Source: Edaphobacter bradus (GTDB lineage: Bacteria > Acidobacteriota > Terriglobia > Terriglobales > Acidobacteriaceae). From it: a stretch of DNA of 64,000 nt. The position numbers were made by a program, and so were the translations under genes. Location: positions 1-64,000 of the forward strand of contig NZ_JAGSYF010000001.1 in assembly GCF_025685645.1 (NCBI RefSeq), read 5' to 3'. Below are positions 45,638 through 54,440 of this stretch, one piece after another; within the stretch, counting starts at the first letter, position 1, and every line of letters starts with the position of its first letter. Under the pieces are notes generated by a model that was not told where the DNA came from, did not search any database, and worked only from the letters and a program-made list of their open reading frames with translations.

Positions 45638-47138
45638 ATGCGCTTATCGAGTCGATCGGCCTTGTCTTTGCATGTTTTTTGCTTGGTCTTGCTTGCGCCG
45701 GCTATGGTCGGGCGCGCAGCCTGGGCCCAGAGTCCATCTGGAGGAAGAGACGCCGGGAATGGGGGAGTTGCGGCAGAGTGTGCATGAGCTTGCGCAGCGA
45801 GTCGCGCACTCGAGGCGCAGCTCAGGGAACAACAGGCGCAGAGGATGGCGATGCTGCCGGAGAGTTCGGCTGCGACGCAGGCGACGACGGCTCTGGCTGA
45901 GAGCGTTGCCGAGGTAGGGCGGGGCGGTGGGGCGAAGGCGCCGGGGGGTGGTGGTCGACCATCCGGTACAAACTGCAACGGCGAATGCGCAGAGACTGCC
46001 GGTGCCGACGCAGCTTCCGGGTGGGGCGACACTGAACTACTTGTTTGACGGCTACTATGGGTACGACTTCAACCATCCACTGGGAAGGGTGCAGTATCTG
46101 CGCGCGTATGACGTGCTGAGCAATGCGTTCAGTGTCAATCAGGCGGATGTGGTGCTGGCGCTTGATCCGGATGTGGCCAATGGGCGGCGCTAAGGAGTGC
46201 GGCTGGACCTGCAATTCGGACAGGCGACCGAGACGCTGCAGGGGAATCCTGCAAACGAGCCGAGGCCAGAGATCTACCGGAACCTCTTCCAGGTGTATGG
46301 GACGTACATCTTTCCGCTTAAGCGCGGGCTGACAGTGGATGTGGGGAAGTGGTCGACTCGATCGGGATCGAAGGGAACTACACAAGGACCAGATGAACTA
46401 CACGCGCTCGTTCTACTACGACTACCTGCCCTTCTACCATACGGGCGTCAGGGCGAACTTCAAGATGAACGGCAAGCTCGCCGTGAACTACTGGATCGTA
46501 ATGGAACTCAGCAGTCTGAGCCGACGAACTCGTTCAAGGATGAGCTGTTCGGGTATGTGTATACGCCGACTCCAAAGATCGCATGGACAATGAACTACTA
46601 CCTGGGTCAGGAGCATCCTGACACGTTGCCTGCAACGAACTGCGGAACGACGCCGGTACAGCCGGGGTTGTGCCTGACGCCAGTGAGTCCTGCTCCGGAT
46701 GGCAAGCAGCATATCTTCGACAGCTATGTGACCTGGAATCCGTCGGAGAAGCTGTCGTTTGCGCTGGAAGGAGACTACGTCATCTCACGGGAGTGGGGGA
46801 CTGCCGGGCCAGGGATGTCGTCTGCGCCATCGCACGTGGACGGAGGCGCGGCATATGTGCGGTATCAGTGGAGGCCGAAGCAGGCCCTGGCCGCAAGGAC
46901 GGAGTATCTTTCAGACCGTGGTGGACTGTTTAGCGGAACGACGCAGGCACTCAAGGAGTTCACCGGGACGTATGAGTACAGGGTGACGGAGGGGCTTATG
47001 ACTCGGTTGGAGTACCGGCGCGACTGGACGAACGTGCCTTTCTTCTTGACGAACAAGCCGAACGTGCTCGCGGCACATCAGACTACGGCTACGGTGGGGC
47101 TTGTCTGGTGGTATGGGGGCAAGCAGGGAGCGTGGTAG
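45638..47138 (+). pseudogene. Decayed outer-membrane beta-barrel porin (BBP2-like)
   Basis: A secretion signal (MRLSSRSALSLHVFCLVLLA) opens at 45638, but the reading frame then breaks repeatedly. The homologous protein is spread over all three + frames. Shifts occur near 45735, 45808, 45945 (a G-tract), 46355, 46382 and 46497, and an in-frame TAA at 46191-46193 replaces a codon between ANGRR and GVRLDLQFGQ. Joined, the pieces read as a putative beta-barrel porin: LNYLFDGYYGYDFNHPLGR, RSFYYDYLPFYHTGVRANF and ending in LVWWYGG. The last 640 bases remain open. Neighbouring genes are intact, so sequencing error is an unlikely full explanation. Confidence 0.88.
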
Positions 47139-47147
47139 CTGCTACGG

Positions 47148-48842
47148 CTACGAATGGTCAGGAGCGTGAGGGGTGATCTCTTTCGCGTAGATCTGGTAGG
47201 TGGCTCTGGGAGATTCATCGCCCTTGTGGAGGGCGCGAACGCGGGCGCGAATGGCTTCGTCGGCTGCTGTGATGCGCTCGCGGGAGCGGAGGAAGTCGAG
47301 CCATGACTCCATGATGAAGGTTTCGTTGAGATGCTCGGGGTTGATGGCGTCGCGGTAGATTCCCCAACGGATGGCTCCGTCGCGCAGGCGGACTTTGCGC
47401 AGCTGGTGGATGGCGTGGGTGAACTCGGCGTAGTTCTCGGCCGGGATGCAGTAGTCGATGGAGATGCGGACGGGGCCGGCGTGGATGGGGTCGTCGGCGA
47501 GCTGAGGGTCGCCATCGGGGAATGCGGGTTGCGGTGCGGGGCGTCTTGCCGGGAAAGGCGTGTGGTCGGGGATAGGACCCTTGAGGATGTGGAAGCTGCG
47601 AGTGAGCGGATAGGTGATCGCGAGCCCAATAGCCGAAACCGCGAGAGCAACCGAGGTTGAGGTGTGTTCCGCAACGTATCCCCAGAGGACGGAGCCGAGC
47701 GCCATTCCTCCCTGGAAGGTCATCAGGTAGGTTCCGAGCGCGCGTGCCTGCACCCAGGCCGGCACGGAGAGTTGAACCGAGGTGTTGAGCGTGGACATGG
47801 TGCTGGTCCAGACAAAACCGGAGAGGATGAGCGCCGGGATGATGACTGAGGGATAGTGCGCGAAGGCCAGGATCAGCAATGTGATGACGTCGTAGAAGGT
47901 GGCGAAGGCGATGATCTGGTCGGCAGTGAAGCGTCGTCGGACACGCGGCAGCAGCATGGCGCCCATGACCGCTCCTGCGCCGAGGGAGCCGTTGAGGATG
48001 CCGTAGCCGAGCGCGCCCTGGTTCAGATCTTTCTTAGCGACGACGGCCAGGAGCGCCCAAATGGCCGAGATGAAGAAGGGAAAGGTGAAGGCGCGGGCGA
48101 GCGAGGCCTGCAGCTCCGGCGCGTAACGAACGTAGCGCAGCCCGGTAAGGATGGAGCCGGCGATGCGCTCCGAAGGCAACGCCGATTTGAAGAGCGGCGT
48201 GCGCTTCCAGTTGAAGAGAACCCAGATGACGCCGGCAAACGAGAGTGCGTTGAGGAGAAAGACCGCTCCTGCGCCGAAGTAGACGCGTTGAAAGGCTGCG
48301 ACGAGCAGGCCGCCGAGCGCGGGCCCGACGGCGCGAGCGATGTTGTTGGAAGCGGCGTTGAGCGAGACCGAGTCAGGGATGAGCTCGCGGGGGACGAGTT
48401 CGGGAACGATGGCCTGCCAGGCTGGGTTGTTCATCGCCGAGCCAATGTTCAGTAGGAAGGTGAAGGCGAGCAGTGCCCAGGGAGTGATGTAGCCAATGAA
48501 GGTGAGCAGCGCGAGGACCGCCACTGAAATCAGCATCCAGGCCTGCCAGAAGATGAGCAGCTTGCGGCGGTCGAAGATGTCTGCCGTGGCTCCGGCGAGC
48601 AGGCCGAGCAGAAGCACGGGCAGGCTGGCCGCGGTCTGCATGAGGGCGACGAGCAGAGGCGAGGCGGTGAGCGAGGTCATCAGCCAGGTTCCAGCTGTGT
48701 CCTGCATCCAGGTTCCAACGGAGGAGACGGTGGAGGCGATCCAGCGGTCGCGGAAGAGCGGGATGCGAAGGGGTGCGAAGCCGCTCGGGGCCGGGTTGGC
48801 GACTGCAACCGTTGGGCCTGTGTTTGGGGTCTCGAAGGGCAT
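47148..48842 (-). CDS. MFS exporter (MFS_3 / EntS-like)
   Basis: A 564-residue major facilitator. About 12 TM helices are visible, beginning LFRDRWIASTVSSVGTWMQD. The MFS motif A equivalent is GATADIFDRRKLL. Residues from about 430 on form a soluble alpha+beta tail (VRISIDYCIPAENYAEFTHA, then FIMESWLDFLRSRERITAAD) like antibiotic-biosynthesis-monooxygenase dimers. This is known in the MFS_3 group. Relatives export siderophores or drugs, but the substrate is not predictable. It is divergent from lptE with 79 bases between. Confidence 0.9.
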   Translation of the reverse strand: MPFETPNTGPTVAVANPAPSGFAPLRIPLFRDRWIASTVSSVGTWMQDTAGTWLMTSLTASPLLVALMQTAASLPVLLLGLLAGATADIFDRRKLLIFWQAWMLISVAVLALLTFIGYITPWALLAFTFLLNIGSAMNNPAWQAIVPELVPRELIPDSVSLNAASNNIARAVGPALGGLLVAAFQRVYFGAGAVFLLNALSFAGVIWVLFNWKRTPLFKSALPSERIAGSILTGLRYVRYAPELQASLARAFTFPFFISAIWALLAVVAKKDLNQGALGYGILNGSLGAGAVMGAMLLPRVRRRFTADQIIAFATFYDVITLLILAFAHYPSVIIPALILSGFVWTSTMSTLNTSVQLSVPAWVQARALGTYLMTFQGGMALGSVLWGYVAEHTSTSVALAVSAIGLAITYPLTRSFHILKGPIPDHTPFPARRPAPQPAFPDGDPQLADDPIHAGPVRISIDYCIPAENYAEFTHAIHQLRKVRLRDGAIRWGIYRDAINPEHLNETFIMESWLDFLRSRERITAADEAIRARVRALHKGDESPRATYQIYAKEITPHAPDHS

Positions 48843-48921
48843 TCCTGTTCCAGTTTACGAGATGCAGCAAAGAGACCCGCCTGGAAGCTCGAGAGCGAGT
48901 GCGACAATAGAGACAACTCGC

Positions 48922-49437
48922 ATGACGCTTCGCGCTCTTACGCTGCTGCTCTTAACGACCCTTACGGGATGTGGCTACCACCAGGCCGGTTCGGCGACTC
49001 ACCTTCCGCCCAACGTCGCCACGGTTGGGGTGCCCGTATTCGCAACACATGTGCAGGCTTACCGGACGGAGATGGCTTTTACTCAGGCTGTAGTGCATGA
49101 ACTGAACACACGCACGCGGTACAGGGTGCTTACCAGCGACACGGCCGATGCGGACGCGACGCTACGAGGGACGATCCTCTCCGAGACGATTGCGCCACTG
49201 ACCTACGACGCTACGACGAGCCAGTCGTCGAGCTACATGGTGACGGTGACGGCGAAGGTGGTGCTTACGGAACGCGATGGCAGGGTGCTCTATGAAAATG
49301 ACGCCATCACCTTCCGCGAACAGTACCAATCGACGCAGGACCTGAATGGGTTTATTCAGGAGGGTTCGCCCGCGATTACGCGGATGTCGCGTGACTTTGC
49401 CCAAGCTGTGGTGAGCGATCTGCTGGAGTCGTTCTAG
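48922..49437 (+). CDS. lptE: LPS-assembly lipoprotein LptE-like
   Basis: A 171-residue lipoprotein. The signal ends in a lipobox LTGC with Cys17 (LLLLTTLTGCGYHQAG). The LptE pattern follows: VATVGVPVFATHVQAYRTEM, then FTQAVVHELNTRTRYRVL. LptE plugs LptD and helps insert lipopolysaccharide in the outer membrane. The ATG at 48922 is chosen over a long upstream frame that is a shadow of the MFS gene. It lies directly before holA, as in many bacteria, which supports the call. Confidence 0.9.
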   Translation: MTLRALTLLLLTTLTGCGYHQAGSATHLPPNVATVGVPVFATHVQAYRTEMAFTQAVVHELNTRTRYRVLTSDTADADATLRGTILSETIAPLTYDATTSQSSSYMVTVTAKVVLTERDGRVLYENDAITFREQYQSTQDLNGFIQEGSPAITRMSRDFAQAVVSDLLESF

Positions 49438-49517
49438 TTATGGTGCAAGCCTGTTGGCGAATTTGTCTGCAGGCTTCATAGTAGAGAGAGCCCCCTTTCC
49501 GAAGGGGTCGTGTGTTT

Positions 49518-50663
49518 ATGCCCACCTCACTTCGCAGCTTTGCCGCAACGGACCGCTTCGTAACAGAGATCGCTTCTCCGTCTACGATTCGGCCGGGTTA
49601 CGTTCTGGCTGGGGACGAGGTGTTTCTGTATGACCGCTGCCGCAAGGCTGTGCTGACGGCGCTGGTTCCGGAGGGGGCGCGAGATTTTGCGCTGCATGAC
49701 CTGGACCTGGCAGAGACCAGCATCTTCGAGGTGCTCGACCGGGCGCAGACTCCTTCGCTGATGGCGCCGTTTCAGGTGCTCTTTGTGCGCGGCTTGAAGG
49801 GGCTCTATGGGCGGGGGAGCAAGAAGGAAGAGTTTGCGGCCATCGATGCCTATTTCCGCTCGCCAAACCCGCAGGCTCTGATTCTCTTTGTCGCGGATCA
49901 TCTCCGGATTCCGGCGGACCTGCGCAAGATGGATTACCAGGACAAGGAGCGTTACGAGCGCATCCGCGAGACTCTGGGCGAGTGGTGCGGCATGGTGGAG
50001 CTGGCCCGCGTTGAGGAGGGCGACGCGATGCGGTGGGTCGCCGCTACAGCCGAGTCGCGCGGAGTGCGGTTTGAGCAGGACGCCGCGCGCGAGCTGGTAG
50101 ATGCTCTGGGCGCGGACATGATGATGATCGCCAGCGAGTTTGAGAAGCTGCTGCTCTACGTCGAAGGCAAGGGCAGGGTGACGCTGGGCGACGTCGAGAC
50201 GATGGTGCTGGCGGCCAAGCAGCGCTCGCTTTATGAGCTGACGGACGCGATCAGCGCGAAAGACAGGCCGCGCGCCCTGGCGCTGCTGCACGGACTGCTG
50301 AATGCGTCCGATGGCGGCGAAGACGCGGCGATCGGGCACCTGTATATGCTTGCGCGCACGTTCCGGCAGATGCTCATTATCGCGGAGAAGAATGTCCGCG
50401 ATTCGCGGGCGATCTGGCAGGTCCTGTGGCAGGGGTTCCGGATGCCGCCGTTTGCCGCCGAAGACCTGATCAAGCAGGCACGCAGGTACAAGTCGCGACG
50501 CGAGCTTACGCGGGCGATTCGCCTGGTGGCGCGGGCAGACCTTGAGTTGCGGAGTTCGCCGGCCAATAAGCTGCTGGTGCTGGAGCGGCTGGTTCTCGAC
50601 CTTTGCACCGAGCCGAAGCCGAGCCGGTATGAGCCGTCGCTGCAGTTTGCGATGGAGCTTTAG
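49518..50663 (+). CDS. holA: DNA polymerase III subunit delta
   Basis: A 381-residue clamp-loader delta subunit. Recognisable parts are YVLAGDEVFLYDRCRKAVLT at the N-terminus, ALILFVADHLRIPADLRK, and the C-terminal collar domain (SLYELTDAISAKDRPRALAL and ARTFRQMLIIAEK). It opens the sliding clamp during replication. ATG at 49518 is preferred, with AAGGGG ten bases upstream; a GTG at 49512 is possible. It follows lptE by 80 bases. Confidence 0.93.
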   Translation: MPTSLRSFAATDRFVTEIASPSTIRPGYVLAGDEVFLYDRCRKAVLTALVPEGARDFALHDLDLAETSIFEVLDRAQTPSLMAPFQVLFVRGLKGLYGRGSKKEEFAAIDAYFRSPNPQALILFVADHLRIPADLRKMDYQDKERYERIRETLGEWCGMVELARVEEGDAMRWVAATAESRGVRFEQDAARELVDALGADMMMIASEFEKLLLYVEGKGRVTLGDVETMVLAAKQRSLYELTDAISAKDRPRALALLHGLLNASDGGEDAAIGHLYMLARTFRQMLIIAEKNVRDSRAIWQVLWQGFRMPPFAAEDLIKQARRYKSRRELTRAIRLVARADLELRSSPANKLLVLERLVLDLCTEPKPSRYEPSLQFAMEL

Positions 50664-50827
50664 GGCGCTTTGACTTGGTCGGCCCATAATTGGTTGGACC
50701 TCCATATGGTTTGTGCGTTATTCGACTAGCTATGGTCGATAATAGGACAGATTGATTGACAGCTCCTGCGTGGGAGGCGAAGACTAGTTTTTTGCCATTT
50801 CACGCGAAGGAAGCAGCTCCTCAAATT

Positions 50828-52675
50828 ATGAAGACAGCTACGGTTTCGAATCACGCGCAGATGAGTCCTCCGACAACGAACAAGCACCTCATCCGCTGGG
50901 TTGAAAAGATGGCGGAGCTGTGCCAGCCGGAGAGCATCTACTGGGTCGACGGCTCAAAGGCTGAGTACGACCGGCTCTGCCAGGAACTAGTGGATGGTGG
51001 GACGTTCATCAAGTTGAACCAGAAGCTGTGGCCCGGTTGCTTCTATGCGAGGTCGGCTCCGAACGACGTGGCGCGAGTGGAGGACCGGACGTTCATCTGC
51101 TCGCTCTCGAAGGACAACGCCGGGCCCACGAACAACTGGGAAGATCCGTTTGTGATGCGGCGCAAACTGAAGGAGCTCTTCAGAGGTGCGATGCGCGGAA
51201 GGACGATGTATGTTCTGCCATTCAGCATGGGGCCGGTTGGCTCGCCGATGTCGCAGATCGGTGTGCAACTGACTGACTCGCCGTATGTGGTTGTGAACAT
51301 GCGCATCATGGCGCGGATCGGCAAGGCGGTGTTCGCCGAGATCGACAAGGACGAGAAGCGCGTTGTGCCGTGCATGCACACCGTCGGCGCTCCGCTGGAG
51401 CCGGGGCAGGAGGACGTTCCGTGGCCGTGTAACGACGAGAAGTACATCGTGCACTTTCCGGAGACACGAGAGATCTGGAGCTATGGCTCAGGTTATGGCG
51501 GCAACGCGCTGCTGGGGAAGAAGTGCTTTGCCCTGCGGATCGCCTCGAACATCGCGCGCGATGAAGGCTGGATGGCGGAGCACATGCTCATCCTCGGAGT
51601 CGAATCGCCAACGAAGGAGAAGACTTATGTCGCGGCTGCGTTCCCCTCGGCGTGCGGCAAGACGAACTTCGCGATGATGATTCCGCCGGCAGGATTCGAT
51701 GGGTGGAAGGTGTGGACGGTGGGCGATGACATCGCCTGGATCAAGCCGGATGCCAATGGCCAGCTGCACGCAATCAATCCTGAAGCGGGCTTCTTTGGAG
51801 TGGCGCCGGGGACGAGCCCGAAGACGAATCCGAATGCGATGGCGACGCTGAGCAAGAACACGATCTTCACCAATGTCGCGCTGACCCCAGAGGGTGGTGT
51901 GTGGTGGGAGGGGATGACGGAGGCTCCGCCGGAGGAGTTGCTGGACTGGCGCGGTAACCGGTGGACGCCGGAGATCGGCAAGACGACGGGGCAGCCGGCA
52001 GCACATCCGAATGGGCGGTTTACGGCTCCGGCGAGCCAGTGCCCTTCGATCGATCCCTCGTGGGAGGACCCGAACGGAGTGCCAATCTCGGCGGTCATCT
52101 TTGGCGGACGGCGCAGCACGACGATGCCGCTGGTCTACCAGGCGTTCAATTGGTCGGGTGGGGTGTACATGGGGGCGACGATGGGCTCGGAGACGACGGC
52201 CGCCGCTGCCGGAGCGACGGGCAAGGTCCGGCGCGATCCGATGGCGATGCTGCCTTTCTGCGGGTACCACATGGGCGACTACTTCCGTCATTGGCTCAAG
52301 ATGCAGCGGTCGCTTTCCGCGACGCCGAGGGTCTTCCACGTGAACTGGTTCCGGAAGGACGCGAGCGGGAAGTTTCTCTGGCCGGGCTACAGTGACAACA
52401 TGCGCGTGCTGAAGTGGATCGTCGACCGCGTCCGCGGGCGGGCGCAAGGGAAGGAGACGCCGATCGGCTGGACGCCGCACTTCGAAGACATCAACTGGGC
52501 CGGGCTGAAGATTACCCGTGAGCGGCTGAAGGAGCTCTTCGATGAACTCCAGACGGTGGACCGTGCGGCCTGGCGCAGGGAAGTCATGGATCATGAGGAG
52601 CTGTTTCTGGCCCTGCACGACCACTTGCCGCCGGAGATGATCTACGAGCGGGAGCTCCTGATCTGTCGGCTATGA
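50828..52675 (+). CDS. pckG: Phosphoenolpyruvate carboxykinase (GTP)
   Basis: A 615-residue GTP-type PEP carboxykinase, which converts oxaloacetate to PEP in gluconeogenesis. The P-loop/kinase-1a block is [14 protein letters not shown], kinase-2 is [12 protein letters not shown], and the substrate block is ITWxxx-like YWVDGS at the N-terminus. Length fits the family (about 600-620). The start ATG at 50828 is chosen because an alternative TTG upstream at 50756 encodes residues without family similarity. The stretch 52676-52775 downstream is featureless. Confidence 0.96.
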   Translation: MKTATVSNHAQMSPPTTNKHLIRWVEKMAELCQPESIYWVDGSKAEYDRLCQELVDGGTFIKLNQKLWPGCFYARSAPNDVARVEDRTFICSLSKDNAGPTNNWEDPFVMRRKLKELFRGAMRGRTMYVLPFSMGPVGSPMSQIGVQLTDSPYVVVNMRIMARIGKAVFAEIDKDEKRVVPCMHTVGAPLEPGQEDVPWPCNDEKYIVHFPETREIWSYGSGYGGNALLGKKCFALRIASNIARDEGWMAEHMLILGVESPTKEKTYVAAAFPSACGKTNFAMMIPPAGFDGWKVWTVGDDIAWIKPDANGQLHAINPEAGFFGVAPGTSPKTNPNAMATLSKNTIFTNVALTPEGGVWWEGMTEAPPEELLDWRGNRWTPEIGKTTGQPAAHPNGRFTAPASQCPSIDPSWEDPNGVPISAVIFGGRRSTTMPLVYQAFNWSGGVYMGATMGSETTAAAAGATGKVRRDPMAMLPFCGYHMGDYFRHWLKMQRSLSATPRVFHVNWFRKDASGKFLWPGYSDNMRVLKWIVDRVRGRAQGKETPIGWTPHFEDINWAGLKITRERLKELFDELQTVDRAAWRREVMDHEELFLALHDHLPPEMIYERELLICRL

Positions 52676-52775
52676 GGCTACCCTGAGATGGGAAGAATGC
52701 AGCAAGATGCACATTCCTCGTGGTTTAGGAAGATGGGGACAAGCAAAACGAGCCTGATTTTATGACCTAAATCGC

Positions 52776-52805
52776 TTGACTTCGGGCCATATAAGGACGT
52801 ATTTT
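52776..52805 (+). promoter_or_regulatory. Candidate sigma-70 promoter P1
   Basis: TTGACT (52776-52781) and TATTTT (52800-52805) are spaced by 18 bases. The predicted start near 52812 places the first structured hairpin at the very 5' end of the RNA. Confidence 0.55.
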
Positions 52806-52811
52806 AAAGGA

Positions 52812-52925
52812 GTGACAGGACTCCCTTCGGGTTGAGTCGGTCATAACGAAGTCCACCCACTTCGTTGCTTTACGGGAACACCCACGCAACAGCCCCCACC
52901 GCGCTGCGTGGGTTTCCTTTTTAAT
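52812..52925 (+). ncRNA. Candidate structured RNA ending in a terminator
   Basis: Three hairpins follow each other. The first pairs 52813-52816 with 52840-52843 and 52819-52823 with 52834-52838. The second is a perfect 8-bp stem, AACGAAGT (52845-52852) with 52859-52866, around a CCACCC loop. The third is the terminator stem at 52880-52913. The CCACCCAC sequence at 52853-52860 could also pair with GTGGG of the terminator arm, a possible switch. It matches no riboswitch family I can recall. It could be a small RNA, an upstream attenuator or part of the pckG 3' end. Confidence 0.5.
52880..52925 (+). terminator. Rho-independent terminator of the structured RNA
   Basis: ACCCACGCA (52880-52888) pairs with 52905-52913 across a 16-base loop and is followed by TTCCTTTTTA. 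Both arms resemble those of the second terminator at 53129-53170 (GGAA-CCCACG and CGTGGGTTT). Confidence 0.85.
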
Positions 52926-52957
52926 GCGTCGTCTTGAGCCATTTGTTGTGGGATGTG

Positions 52958-52986
52958 TTGACTCACGGCGGCAAACCCTCTAGTCT
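52958..52986 (+). promoter_or_regulatory. Candidate sigma-70 promoter P2 of the cysteine leader
   Basis: TTGACT (52958-52963) is followed after exactly 17 bases by TAGTCT (52981-52986). The usual start, seven bases past the -10 box, falls on 52993, the A of the leader-peptide ATG. No ribosome binding site lies before that ATG. This predicts a leaderless mRNA. Confidence 0.6.
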
Positions 52987-52992
52987 CGAAGC

Positions 52993-53079
52993 ATGGGATT
53001 GATGCGCAACGCGCTTTGTACCTGTTGCCCCTGTTGTATGGGCGATGGTTGCTGCTGCGTTGGATCTCTCCTCACCTAA
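52993..53079 (+). CDS. Cysteine-rich leader peptide
   Basis: A 28-codon ORF starting MGLMRNAL, with cysteines at positions 9, 11, 12, 14, 15, 20, 21 and 22 (motifs CTCCPCC and GCCCV), then SLLT and TAA. Eight of 28 codons are TGT or TGC, in two clusters. It lies on a predicted leaderless transcript, is followed by a hairpin enclosing its stop codon and then by a perfect terminator, and precedes a sulfate-exporter-family gene. This is the arrangement of a ribosome-mediated attenuator that reads cysteinyl-tRNA. Polycysteine leader ORFs are known in mycobacteria; I am not aware of an acidobacterial one. Confidence 0.8.
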   Translation: MGLMRNALCTCCPCCMGDGCCCVGSLLT

Positions 53080-53170
53080 GCTATCGAATCAGTTTTTACT
53101 GAGAGCTCGAGCTTAGACGACCTTCAGGAACCCACGTATCAGCGCTAGTTCGCGATACGTGGGTTTTTCT
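53076..53170 (+). promoter_or_regulatory. Attenuator region of the yeiH operon
   Basis: CTAAGCT (53076-53082), which contains the leader stop codon, pairs perfectly with AGCTTAG (53110-53116) and encloses an inner stem TCAGT/ACTGA (53089-53093 with 53098-53102). The terminator stem follows 12 bases later. A ribosome finishing the leader would cover the 5' arm of the first hairpin; a ribosome stalled at the cysteine codons would leave it free. I did not find a convincing mutually exclusive antiterminator by eye, so the exact mechanism is open. Confidence 0.65.
53129..53170 (+). terminator. Attenuator terminator upstream of the small protein and yeiH
   Basis: A perfect 12-bp stem AACCCACGTATC (53129-53140) pairs with 53154-53165. 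An inner 3-bp GCG/CGC stem continues it, and TTTTTCTTTTT follows the stem's GGG. It lies between the cysteine leader and the next start codon, so transcription must read through it to reach yeiH. Confidence 0.93.
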
Positions 53171-53210
53171 TTTTGGCACTAGAACAGCATATCCCTAACT
53201 AAGGAGCTAT

Positions 53211-53336
53211 ATGGCACCCCTCAATCACCGCACTGCAACCGCCGCGCGAATCAATATTGATCTGATCGCCGTTGCGATTGCTCTGACTCTTGCTGCGCTG
53301 ATCCGCTTCAACGTACTTCCTCCGATCTCCTTCTAG
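53211..53336 (+). CDS. 41-residue single-pass membrane protein
   Basis: A small ORF with an excellent AAGGAG ribosome binding site at 53201-53206. The sequence begins MAPLNHRTATAARINIDL, continues as a hydrophobic helix (LIAVAIALTLAALI) and ends RFNVLPPISF. It stops six bases before the yeiH ATG. yeiH itself has no clear ribosome binding site, so its translation probably depends on this ORF. It may be a small partner of the transporter or only a coupling device. It resembles no family I can name. Confidence 0.8.
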   Translation: MAPLNHRTATAARINIDLIAVAIALTLAALIRFNVLPPISF

Positions 53337-53342
53337 AGACGA

Positions 53343-54440
53343 ATGTCCGCTCACACGATTACGAATCCGGTTGTTGTTCCCGCGCCAACGGCCGCGGCGC
53401 GACTCGTGCGCGCGCTGCCGGGGGTGGCGCTGCTGTTTGGAATCGGATTGCTGGGCAAGCTGCTGGAGCATACGTTCACGCAATTGAGGCACTCGCATCC
53501 GGGAGTGCCGTTTCCGCACCTGGAGTATGTTCTCTGGGCAATCCTTCTCGGGCTCGGTATCAGCAATACGCTCGGGCTTGCGGAGATCTTTCGGTCCGGG
53601 GTCGCCACCTATGAGCTGTGGCTGAAGCTGGGGATTGTGCTGGTGGGAGTGCGGTTTCTCCTGCAGGATATCCTGCACATCGGCGGCCTCTCCCTGGCGC
53701 TGGTGGCTGTTGAACTGATGCTGTCACTGTCGGTGATGACGTTGTTGGGAAGGGTGTTCAAGCTGCCGCCCAAGCTGACCTCGCTGCTGGCGATTGGATC
53801 GAGCATCTGCGGTGTGACCGCGATTATGGCTGCGCAGGGAGCCATTGAACCGGAAGAAGAGGACACATCGACAGCCATCGCGGCGATTCTGACGCTGGGT
53901 GCGATTGCGCTGTTTACCTTTCCGGCGATTGGGCACGTGCTCCATATGAGCCAGCAGGGCTATGGCATGTGGGCCGGGCTTGCCGTGGACAACACCGCCG
54001 AATCGCTTGTGACAGGTGCGCTCTATGGCGACGAGGCCGGTCGGTGGACAGTGCTGGCGAAAACGGCACGTTCGGGGTTTATCGGCTTCGTTGTCCTTGC
54101 GTATGCGGTGTACTGGTCTTCGCGAGGGCTGGCGCCGGATGTGCCGAACAAGGCGCACTTCCTGTGGCGTAAGTTTCCCAAGTTCATCCTTGGCTTCATC
54201 GCGCTCGCGGTGCTTGCGACTGCAGGATTTTTCACCAAGGGACAGCTTGTGAGCCTGGCGAACCTCTCGAAGTGGGCCTTCCTGCCTGCTTTCGCAGGCG
54301 TAGGACTGCGCACGAATCTTCGCGATCTGACGAGCCAGGGGTGGCGTCCGCTGATTGTGGGGATCCTCGGCGAGATCTTTATCGCGCTGATTACGCTGGG
54401 GCTCGTCTACTGGAGCTACGGGCACGGAGTCGCGCGATGA
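53343..54440 (+). CDS. yeiH: YeiH family putative sulfate exporter (UPF0324)
   Basis: A 365-residue membrane protein with about ten TM helices. Family signatures are LEYVLWAILLGLGISNTLGL, LKLGIVLVGVRFLLQDI, GSSICGVTAIMAAQGAI (with the conserved Cys) and AFAGVGLRTNLRDL near the C-terminus. The family is annotated as a putative sulfate exporter, though the transported species is poorly proven. The cysteine-coding attenuator upstream independently ties this copy to sulfur or cysteine status. Confidence 0.92.
   Translation: MSAHTITNPVVVPAPTAAARLVRALPGVALLFGIGLLGKLLEHTFTQLRHSHPGVPFPHLEYVLWAILLGLGISNTLGLAEIFRSGVATYELWLKLGIVLVGVRFLLQDILHIGGLSLALVAVELMLSLSVMTLLGRVFKLPPKLTSLLAIGSSICGVTAIMAAQGAIEPEEEDTSTAIAAILTLGAIALFTFPAIGHVLHMSQQGYGMWAGLAVDNTAESLVTGALYGDEAGRWTVLAKTARSGFIGFVVLAYAVYWSSRGLAPDVPNKAHFLWRKFPKFILGFIALAVLATAGFFTKGQLVSLANLSKWAFLPAFAGVGLRTNLRDLTSQGWRPLIVGILGEIFIALITLGLVYWSYGHGVAR

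Noticed and set aside
47148..47560. MFS protein with a monooxygenase-like C-terminal tail as a novel fusion
   Set aside because: The tail is, to my knowledge, a regular part of the MFS_3 family, so it is not unusual.
48496..48921. Long upstream extension of the LptE reading frame
   Set aside because: It is antisense to the MFS gene; the lipoprotein signal peptide begins at 48922.
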